Source: Candidatus Brockarchaeota archaeon | GTDB taxonomy: Archaea; Thermoproteota; EX4484-205; JAAOZP01 | Assembly: GCA_017601225.1 (NCBI GenBank) | Contig: JAFNIX010000006.1 | Span: 48,001 to 112,000, forward strand | Direction of reading: 5' to 3' | Length of the DNA stretch: 64,000 nt | Part shown: piece by piece, positions 58,315-64,000 of the stretch | Layout: each line of letters begins with the position of its first letter | Position numbering within the stretch: the stretch's first letter is position 1 | Translations under genes and position numbers: made by a program | The notes under the pieces: model-generated | The model's database searches: none | What the model was told of the DNA's origin: nothing | The model's input: the letters and a program-made list of their open reading frames with translations, nothing else

Positions 58315-59134
58315 TTCCGCTAGTAAGCTGCCTGTAGGCGACTGTTCTTAACTCTTTCCCCAGCTCCACAGACCTGTCGAGCAGCTCTATGACTCTCCGC
58401 GGAGAAATCATTCCCCCACCGTTCTTCTGGATTGCGCAAAACCTGTCGTCGGATTTAACAGTCATCGAGACGGTGAAGTCTGACGCATACTCCTCGCTGA
58501 GACAAGGGTCAACAACATACTTATCGTCTAGGAAAGCGTAGGTCAATGAAACAGGATGATCCTTAAGCTCAAGTTTAAAGTATTCATCGGTCTTCTTAAT
58601 AGCCTGCCCTTCCACGACGTATCTAGGCATGTTGGTGATGCCAAGAGCGTTTACGCTCGCTATTACTGAAGCGTCGATAAGGTTGCCATCGTAGTCGAGA
58701 ATATAGAGGTCCACGTAAAGCGAGTAGACGGATCTTCCGGGAACTATGCAAAGCGAGGAGAGGTCTATTGATTTAGACTCTCTAATGCTTCTATCAACGT
58801 ATCTCGAGAGGGATATTGACTCCTCGGAGGGCGGGCCGGGTTCGAAAGTCGGCGAGGCCAAGGGAACCAGCTCCGCGTTAACTATTAGAATACCCTCGTT
58901 AGGCGTGTCTGCAAAAGGCACCGCGATCCCGATTTTGACGGCTGCCAGAACCTTAGTGTTGCCGAGCTCAACCAGGGCTGAGCCCTCAGCCTTCTCCACG
59001 TATCCTAGCTGAACGCTGATATTCCTGTATTGAAGAGGGCTTCTACCGTCAATCCTCCTGTTCTCAGCAAGAAGGCGCCGCAGCTCTTGCTGCTCAAGCT
59101 TAGAGATGATCGGCCGTTGCTCAGTTATAGACAT
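58307..59134 (-). CDS. rrp42: Exosome subunit Rrp42
   Basis: A 275-residue RNase PH-fold protein, the non-catalytic partner of Rrp41 in the hexameric ring of the archaeal exosome, which degrades or tails RNA. Typical: RIDGRSPLQYRNISVQLGYVEKAEGSALVELGNTKVLAAVKIG, and the C-terminal TVAYR. It lies one base from rrp41 and overlaps rpl37ae. The order rrp4-rrp41-rrp42 is conserved in archaea. Confidence 0.95.
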   Translation of the reverse strand: MSITEQRPIISKLEQQELRRLLAENRRIDGRSPLQYRNISVQLGYVEKAEGSALVELGNTKVLAAVKIGIAVPFADTPNEGILIVNAELVPLASPTFEPGPPSEESISLSRYVDRSIRESKSIDLSSLCIVPGRSVYSLYVDLYILDYDGNLIDASVIASVNALGITNMPRYVVEGQAIKKTDEYFKLELKDHPVSLTYAFLDDKYVVDPCLSEEYASDFTVSMTVKSDDRFCAIQKNGGGMISPRRVIELLDRSVELGKELRTVAYRQLTSGNG

Positions 59135-59863
59135 TTAAACCTCCCTCCTCTGAACGGAAAACCTTTCTCTAAGGGCATCCACCTGCATCTTGTGCATTTT
59201 CTGCGTAGCCGTTATAGCTAGGGACAATGCTTGCTCAACCTCTTCCTTAGACATAATCCCGTCCATTTGCAGAAGAGTTATCCCGTCTAAAGTAGGGTTG
59301 TAAGCCACAGGCATGTCTGCTTCTCCATACTTATCCTCAAGATCGTTAAGGTCCACAACTATCTTGCCGTCAGCCTTGCCTACGGCGCATGCTGCAGCCA
59401 AGCCCCTCAACGGGATTCCCGCGTCAGCCAGCGCCAATACTGCTGCAGTAAGACCCGCGCAGCGAGTACCACCGTCAGCCTGCAGAACCTCTATGAAAAT
59501 ATCTATTACTGTACGGGGGAAGAGCGAAGTCATTACAAGCGGTTCAAGAGCGTTTCGAAGAACCATTGAGAGCTCTATTTCCCTCCTGCTTGGAGCAGGG
59601 CTTTTTCTCTCCGTCGTTGAGAAAGGCGCCATATGGTAGCGGCATCTCAAGATGCATCTGTCGGGGAGAGAGATGTGTTTAGGCAAAGCTTCCTTGGGGC
59701 CGTAGACTGCTGCGAGAATCTTGTTCTTGCCCTGCTCGATGTAGGCTGAGCCCTGAGCGTTAGACAATACTCCTACTTTAATCCTTATAGGCCTAAGCTC
59801 GTCGAGACCCCTGCCGTCAGACCTCTTCCCGTCTTCGCTAAACAGGACGATTTTTTCACCCAT
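59135..59863 (-). CDS. rrp41: Exosome catalytic subunit Rrp41
   Basis: A 242-residue RNase PH-fold protein, the phosphorolytic 3'-5' exoribonuclease of the exosome. It has RSDGRGLDELRPIRIKVGVLSNAQGSAYIEQGKNKILAAVYGPKEA, the phosphate-binding region ALPKH, IFIEVLQADGGTRCAGLTAAVLALADAGIPL, and the active-site acidic block VVDLNDLEDKYGEADMPVAYNP. Catalytic Asp residues are in the last of these. It is adjacent to rrp42, with the start just after the rrp4 stop. Confidence 0.96.
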   Translation of the reverse strand: MGEKIVLFSEDGKRSDGRGLDELRPIRIKVGVLSNAQGSAYIEQGKNKILAAVYGPKEALPKHISLPDRCILRCRYHMAPFSTTERKSPAPSRREIELSMVLRNALEPLVMTSLFPRTVIDIFIEVLQADGGTRCAGLTAAVLALADAGIPLRGLAAACAVGKADGKIVVDLNDLEDKYGEADMPVAYNPTLDGITLLQMDGIMSKEEVEQALSLAITATQKMHKMQVDALRERFSVQRREV

Positions 59864-59868
59864 TTATA

Positions 59869-60567
59869 CTATGGCCTCCTTCCCGCAAGCAGTGCTTCCA
59901 CTCTTTCAGTTAAACCATAGACGTGCGACTCCTTCTCTATCATTCCAATAACCTCCTTAACCTTCATAACCACGTTTAAATCTTCAGAGTGAACTATTAA
60001 ACGCCCGTTCTGGCCGACTGTAAGCTTAACGTTAGCACCTTTCTCTATGGTGGAAAGCATTGAGCCCTTCTTCCCTATGAGACGCGGTACTTTCGACGCG
60101 GTTATGCTGAGCAGGAACCCGTTTGAAACAACTCCAAGCCCCTTGCCCTTCAGCGTTAAAACGGGTGATGAGAAGATCGAAGCGTCTTTAATAAGACCTA
60201 TGAGAACCGTCCCAGCCTCCAGAATCCTGCCAATACTGTCCCTTGACAAGCGGATCCTTTTCTCAGGGTATTCCGACAAGGGTAGGAAGGCTAGGAAGGG
60301 AGAGTTTATGTCAACCGTCCAGCCTGCTGTACCCGGTTCTTTAACAATCCCCACAACCAGGTCGCCAACCTTAGGCTGGTAGAAAGATTTTAAAGCCACA
60401 ACGTCGACACGCTTCCCTTCAGTTCTAACAAGTCCAACAGTGGTTGCAAGCATCCTGTCAGACAGCCTGTAAACGTTTAAGCCCGGTATATGGAACCTGC
60501 TGTCTCCAACATACTCCCCTGGAACGACTATGGGCCTTTGTCTCTGCTGCTCGTTGCTTCGCAACAA
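59869..60567 (-). CDS. rrp4: Exosome RNA-binding subunit Rrp4
   Basis: A 232-residue cap subunit with an N-terminal domain, an S1 RNA-binding domain (KVGDLVVGIVKEPGTAGWTVDINSPFLAFLPL) and a KH domain (SKVPRLIGKKGSMLSTIEKGANVKLTVGQNG, with the GxxG = GKKG). It caps the Rrp41/42 ring and feeds substrate. It starts 33 nt after the SBDS stop. Confidence 0.95.
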   Translation of the reverse strand: MLRSNEQQRQRPIVVPGEYVGDSRFHIPGLNVYRLSDRMLATTVGLVRTEGKRVDVVALKSFYQPKVGDLVVGIVKEPGTAGWTVDINSPFLAFLPLSEYPEKRIRLSRDSIGRILEAGTVLIGLIKDASIFSSPVLTLKGKGLGVVSNGFLLSITASKVPRLIGKKGSMLSTIEKGANVKLTVGQNGRLIVHSEDLNVVMKVKEVIGMIEKESHVYGLTERVEALLAGRRP

Positions 60568-60600
60568 ACCTTAGCCTCCTTCCTATTGCTAGGGTGGTGC

Positions 60601-61290
60601 CTAAGCCCCTATATCAACTTTTACCTGGTCGCCATACTTCTTGCCCAAGGCCTCTAGAAAATAGGACATGGTTACAGAAGGTATTCTGACGGTGATTTTA
60701 ACACTCTTATCCTTCTGAACCCTGGTCTGGTCGACCTCGCCCATTGAGCTCGCAAACCCGTAGACGTCGTTAGACAGCGTCTGGGGGCATGTAAGCGTTA
60801 AAACAACCTCGTTAACCTTAAACTGGAGGACCTGTCTTAAAGCCTTAATCACGTTCTTAACCTGCTCCTCAGGCGGCTTGAAAGGGTCTATTGAGACACT
60901 GGTCTGGCTGAGGGACTGCTCAATCCTGAGGGATGGAATAGGGTTGCCCGTCGAAGGCTCAAGCAGGAGCTTGGAAAGCATAGCCACTATCTGCTGCCTC
61001 TTACTCTCAATCATCCTCCGCCTCTGATCCCCGGTAAGCTGCAACTCTCCTTCTCGAAGTATTCTCTCAGCAATCGTGTAAACGTCTACTGTTCCAAAGA
61101 ACTTTTTAAGCTTCTCAGAAGGTACGCGAAGCCCTTTTTTAGAGTCTGAGTAAACCTCATCCACCAGGAGAATCTTCCTCATATCTCCCTTCCCAGTCAG
61201 CTTGAAGCTTAGCGCAGGATCTGGCGCAACGATTATCTCAAACTTCTCACCGTGAAGAGTAAGCCGGCTTATTGTTGAAGGCCTGCTCAA
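60601..61290 (-). CDS. sbds: Ribosome maturation protein SBDS
   Basis: A 229-residue archaeal SBDS homologue with three domains. The N-terminal FYSH fold has LTLHGEKFEIIVAPDPALSFKLTGKG, the middle helical domain RRMIESKRQQIVAMLSKLLLEPSTGNPIPSLRIEQSL, and the C-terminal ferredoxin-like domain ends in FLEALGKKYGDQVKVDIG. It helps evict aIF6 from the large subunit. It lies 7 nt after psmA. Confidence 0.95.
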   Translation of the reverse strand: MSRPSTISRLTLHGEKFEIIVAPDPALSFKLTGKGDMRKILLVDEVYSDSKKGLRVPSEKLKKFFGTVDVYTIAERILREGELQLTGDQRRRMIESKRQQIVAMLSKLLLEPSTGNPIPSLRIEQSLSQTSVSIDPFKPPEEQVKNVIKALRQVLQFKVNEVVLTLTCPQTLSNDVYGFASSMGEVDQTRVQKDKSVKITVRIPSVTMSYFLEALGKKYGDQVKVDIGA

Positions 61291-61297
61291 TTCAGCT

Positions 61298-62002
61298 CTA
61301 CTTCGCCCTCTCGTAGTATTTCTTGGTCTCCTCGAAGCTTAAAACCCTGAACTTCTTATCATCCGTCCTGATTACTCCGATTCTAAGCCTGTCGGGAGCA
61401 ACCTCATCCTTCAAAACCTCCACGCTTCCCCGTATGCCCAGCGTTATCGCCTCGTCAAGGCTCGTGCTTATGGAATAATTATCCCTGAAATATTTCAATA
61501 TGTCCTCCCTGCCAACACCGATGGCCGACGCGAAATACTTGAAATATATCCCGGTGGGGTCAAGCTGATACAGGCTGGCACCAACCATGTCGACACCCCC
61601 AATAAGCATAGAGATGCCGAAAGGCCTCATCCCCGCGTGCTGCGTGTACGATTGAACAGTATTACTAAGCCTCCTCACGAGAAACTCCACGTCAATCGGC
61701 TCATCGTAAAGAAGCCTGTTAATCTGCGCCTCATTCCTAGCATACTCAACCAGAAGCCTCGCATCAGAGTTGAAACCAGCAACCACCGTAGCAATATGCT
61801 CATCAATCTGAAACAGCTTCTGGCTGAAAGTCCTATCCTGAAGCATATCAATCCTCTTCTCCAAACCAGCCAGCACAATACCCTCCTCAACCTGAATCCC
61901 CCACGCAGTCGGACTATTATTAACCATAACCATGGCGTAATCGACCTGGAGTATGCGCCCGTCGGGTGAGAATCCGTATAGTCTTTCGTAGCCGGGTATC
62001 AT
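61298..62002 (-). CDS. psmA: Proteasome subunit alpha
   Basis: A 234-residue outer-ring subunit of the 20S proteasome. The N-terminal YERLYGFSPDGRILQVDYAMV gate segment is typical (with the conserved YD/GY-T/S-PDGR motif). FNSDARLLVEYARNEAQ and VRRLSNTVQSYTQHAGMRPFGISMLIGGVD are usual alpha-subunit regions. It starts the superoperon psmA-sbds-rrp4-rrp41-rrp42-rpl37ae-pcc1-pfdB. Near 62013-62028 GAGGG-rich sequence and TTATAATC provide a likely promoter. Confidence 0.96.
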   Translation of the reverse strand: MIPGYERLYGFSPDGRILQVDYAMVMVNNSPTAWGIQVEEGIVLAGLEKRIDMLQDRTFSQKLFQIDEHIATVVAGFNSDARLLVEYARNEAQINRLLYDEPIDVEFLVRRLSNTVQSYTQHAGMRPFGISMLIGGVDMVGASLYQLDPTGIYFKYFASAIGVGREDILKYFRDNYSISTSLDEAITLGIRGSVEVLKDEVAPDRLRIGVIRTDDKKFRVLSFEETKKYYERAK

Positions 62003-62190
62003 TACTTCCTCGGGGGATAAGGGTTAACCCTCCCTTTATAATCTTTGCCCCGCTTGGGTAACGAGGAGGCGGGCGGTTTTACTACGGCGATGGGATGAGC
62101 AGGAAAGTGATGTTTAACATGCTAGAGTAGTTCGCTATATTGAGGCTGCGAGGAGGCTCTTAGACGGTTATCGCCGCTCACAGTTCTTAT
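62003..62190. other. Intergenic region with the superoperon promoter
   Basis: TTTATAATC at 62035-62043 is a candidate TATA element for psmA (leftward). No ORF or RNA is recognised in the remainder. Confidence 0.4.
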
Positions 62191-62880
62191 CTAACAAGTT
62201 GGGGTGTGCCGCCTTCCCCTTGACTTCCATGGCTCTATTCCCCTGCTTATTAGGAATTCGTTCATTTCATCCTCGTTTTCAAGCATCTCCCTAGCCTCGG
62301 CGATGGCATCTATCCTCCTCTTGATTTCATTGACCTCTTGCTCTTTGTCCATGCCGGAGGAGTTAAATTCCGTAACGAAGCTGGACTCCGTGTCTATTTC
62401 GAATTTAACTTCTAAACCATACTTACTACTTACCCTCCTAGATATCTCGCCAGCCCACAAGTGGAGCTTCGCACAGTATGAAATACTTCCGTATGAAGTG
62501 CCCCCTTTAGCTTTCAAGTATTTTTCGAACGCTCCCCGCTTAAAATCCTCCTCAATGATTCTTTCGAGCTCTTTATATTTCTCCTCAAGTATTTTCTCCT
62601 TCTCCTGCGGGGTCTTAGCCTCCCTATACTTTCGCGCATAGTTCTTGTTGTTTAAGTAATTCCGCACCCAGACTTTTGTAGGAATGGGGCCGGTGTCGAC
62701 CTTGACTCTTCCATCTTCATACTTCGTGATGAAAATACCATAATGTGTTAAAGGAGGGGGTCTAGCAATTATCATCCACTTTTCTGTTGGTATGGATGTG
62801 AGCAATTCTATTTCCTCGGGTTTGAGCTCGAATTTCTCGGCCAGCAGACCCTTTACCCTCTCAATGATATCTTCACTCAT
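62191..62880 (-). CDS. Orphan family protein, third gene of the right-edge operon
   Basis: A 229-residue protein of no known family. The N-terminal half (ILTSIPTEKWMIIARPPPLTHYGIFITKYEDGRVKVDTGPIPTKVW) is followed by a long charged helix (KTPQEKEKILEEKYKELERIIEEDFK) and a C-terminal module (LWAGEISRRVSSKYGLEVKFEI... EFLISRGIEPWKSR). That C-terminal module is repeated in the truncated copy at 11583-11873. The start overlaps the previous gene by 4 nt (ATGA). Likely a lineage-specific protein; function unknown. Confidence 0.65.
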   Translation of the reverse strand: MSEDIIERVKGLLAEKFELKPEEIELLTSIPTEKWMIIARPPPLTHYGIFITKYEDGRVKVDTGPIPTKVWVRNYLNNKNYARKYREAKTPQEKEKILEEKYKELERIIEEDFKRGAFEKYLKAKGGTSYGSISYCAKLHLWAGEISRRVSSKYGLEVKFEIDTESSFVTEFNSSGMDKEQEVNEIKRRIDAIAEAREMLENEDEMNEFLISRGIEPWKSRGRRHTPTC

Positions 62881-63251
62881 CCCTCGAGCTCACTTCTCGC
62901 ATAGACCTTTATGAGCGGCGGCGTGCCAGGCTCTCCTGCCAGGGCTTCCTCCGGGTCGTAAAAGAAGCCTATCGAAATACCGTATGGAACATTCTCATAC
63001 CCACTGAGCTTTATGTGCTTCTTAAGGTTTGCATATGCACCCATACACAGGTCTTCTAGGTCCTCTCCTTCTTTTATCGTCGACTCCATCTCTATTATAG
63101 CGATTACACTTCCGCTCTTAAACGTCACTCCGTTGATCGTAGCATCACTTTCGACGATTAGCACACCATCTACTTTTCCACCTCCCCCGATACGTTTAAA
63201 ACTCACCTTAAGCCCATCAAGCTCTATCCCAGCTTTTTGAGAGCGCGGCAA
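62877..63251 (-). CDS. Orphan family protein, second gene of the right-edge operon
   Basis: A 124-residue beta-rich protein of unknown function (GIELDGLKVSFKRIGGGGKVDGVLIVESDATINGVTFKSGSVIAIIEMESTIKEGEDLEDLC). Repeating GV/GG strands suggest a beta-sandwich or beta-helix. It overlaps the preceding gene by 35 nt and the following gene by 4 nt, so the three are translated together. No homologue elsewhere in the window is evident. Confidence 0.6.
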   Translation of the reverse strand: MPRSQKAGIELDGLKVSFKRIGGGGKVDGVLIVESDATINGVTFKSGSVIAIIEMESTIKEGEDLEDLCMGAYANLKKHIKLSGYENVPYGISIGFFYDPEEALAGEPGTPPLIKVYARSELEG

Positions 63252-64000
63252 GTATATCCTTTTGGTAGTTTATCCCCTCTATTTCCCTTAGAATTGCGAT
63301 ACGCTCTCCAGCTTCTCCTATCTTAACCGAGTTCTTTGTCTCAATTACCTCATGGAGTAGACGTTGTATAGAATTCTTGTCCTCTATGGAGACTATCTCC
63401 ACCCATTCTATTTTGCTCGCGCCCTCGGGTACCGTGATTACGAGTCTGCTGGCCCCGGTGTAGGCCTTCCTGCCGTTGTCGAATCCCGCGAGTAGCCCGT
63501 ACTTGCTTCCCATGCCTTCCTCCAGCTCTGTTCCTGCGTCGTAGCCGAGTAGCCTTCGCATCTCTTCTTTCAACCCGATGCTGCTTCTCCCCTCGCCTTC
63601 TCTCAACGGTATTTCATAAGAATATCTGCCTATCTGCTCGCTAAGTGGTTTGAGGTTGAAGCTGTACTCAGCCTCGCCCTCAGAATACGCGATTTCAATA
63701 TAATTCAGCTTGTCGTTCATCCTGATCTCCTCGGCGGAATAGGGCCTTTCCCCGAGTTCCATCCCAACCCTCCCATCCTGAGAGAAGGAGAGCATGAGCC
63801 ACTCGCCAGTTTTTAGATTCTTCGCTTGGAGCTCCACATAGACGCGGAGTTTTCCATCGTGGACTCTTGTTCGCTTGAGCCTGAACTCGTAGCCTCTTCC
63901 GTTGAGCTCCATCTTGTTGCCGTAGATGTCGAGATTAACCTCGATCCCTCTGGCTGAGAACATTCTCGGGAAGAATAGCCTGTAGTCTAGGAACTCCGCC
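63217..64000 (-). CDS. Orphan family protein, 5' end beyond the window
   Basis: A reading frame stays open to the window edge; an internal Met at 63963 is not the start because the upstream codons (DYRLFFPR) match the homologue at 46586. The protein is beta-rich with WLMLSFSQDGRVGMELGERPYSAEEI, and KYGLLAGFDNGRKAYTGASRLVITVPEGASKIEWVEIVS, then a helical C-terminal tail (IQRLLHEVIETKNSVKIGEAGERIAILREIEG). It is the intact relative of the frameshifted gene at 46586-47507. Function unknown. Confidence 0.65.
   Translation of the reverse strand, partial: AEFLDYRLFFPRMFSARGIEVNLDIYGNKMELNGRGYEFRLKRTRVHDGKLRVYVELQAKNLKTGEWLMLSFSQDGRVGMELGERPYSAEEIRMNDKLNYIEIAYSEGEAEYSFNLKPLSEQIGRYSYEIPLREGEGRSSIGLKEEMRRLLGYDAGTELEEGMGSKYGLLAGFDNGRKAYTGASRLVITVPEGASKIEWVEIVSIEDKNSIQRLLHEVIETKNSVKIGEAGERIAILREIEGINYQKDILAALSKSWDRA

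Overview
This window comes from an archaeal chromosome, most likely a thermophilic, deep-branching member of the TACK group outside the classical Crenarchaeota. It carries Alba, topoisomerase VI, the archaeal exosome, SBDS, the proteasome alpha subunit, aIF1A, aIF2-beta, Rio1, MATE, ECF transporter genes and TATA-box promoters. It also carries the small subunit of DNA polymerase D, which Sulfolobales, Thermoproteales and Desulfurococcales lack. The placement within TACK (for example Korarchaeota-, Caldarchaeales- or Bathyarchaeia-like) is an inference I cannot settle from this sequence. RNA introns are frequent: one in 23S rRNA with a homing endonuclease, and several at non-canonical positions in tRNA genes. 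One protein gene, dnaG, also appears to carry a 32-nt bulge-helix-bulge (BHB) intron.

Layout. 1-5.7 kb: 3' part of 23S rRNA with its intron, RNase P RNA, tsr3, dnaG and a Toprim protein. 5.7-11.1 kb: a structured intergenic region, coaD, map, a zinc-ribbon membrane protein, a DUF1512 protein, an unlinked 5S rRNA, and a large wHTH/ATP-cone/NrdD-like protein. 11.1-14.3 kb: an AT-rich accessory block bounded by an inverted pair of tRNA-Pro genes, then a two-intron tRNA-Met. 14.4-21.5 kb: asnS and deoxyhypusine synthase, then genes of bacterial flavour (a nuclease-like/wHTH protein, a MATE pump, a GH140-like protein) and the initiator tRNA. 21.8-25 kb: a four-gene HerA/NurA-type operon. 25-31 kb: enolase, topoisomerase VI B and a translation block. 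31-38.7 kb: membrane-protein remnants, a sugar/nucleoside kinase next to S-adenosylhomocysteine hydrolase, a tRNA methylthiotransferase, tRNA-Ala, an HTH protein and a radical SAM protein. 38.7-47.8 kb: an accessory region with a secreted beta-propeller protein, a retropepsin-like/HTH pair, a cysteine-rich halocin C8-like precursor followed by a decaying tandem array of small membrane proteins, an AbiE-like toxin-antitoxin pair, an ABC-2 remnant and a frameshifted orphan gene. 47.9-62 kb: an ABC exporter, RPA-Alba, DUF2070-Sec61beta, the PolD small subunit, an ECF module, and the exosome/proteasome superoperon. 62.2-64 kb: an orphan three-gene operon whose family members recur at 11.6 kb and 46.6 kb.

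How the genes fit together. Core information processing dominates. SBDS, Rrp4, Rrp41, Rrp42, L37Ae, Pcc1 and prefoldin are packed head to tail downstream of psmA. aIF2-beta, a DUF424 protein, aIF1A, Rio1 and the Dim2-like KH protein form a translation and 40S-maturation cluster that runs into topoisomerase VI B. Most core genes are a few bases apart or overlap. The accessory regions are AT-richer, contain truncated genes, and lie next to tRNA genes.

Most notable observations: (1) a predicted BHB intron that restores the conserved N-terminus of DnaG exactly; (2) a probable halocin C8-type bacteriocin locus with candidate immunity proteins; (3) a HerA-NurA-like operon with two paralogous wHTH proteins and a palindromic promoter; (4) an undescribed protein family scattered over three loci; (5) unusual RNA genes: a 5S rRNA with an extra hairpin, tRNA introns in the D arm and variable region, and an RNase P RNA overlapping tsr3.
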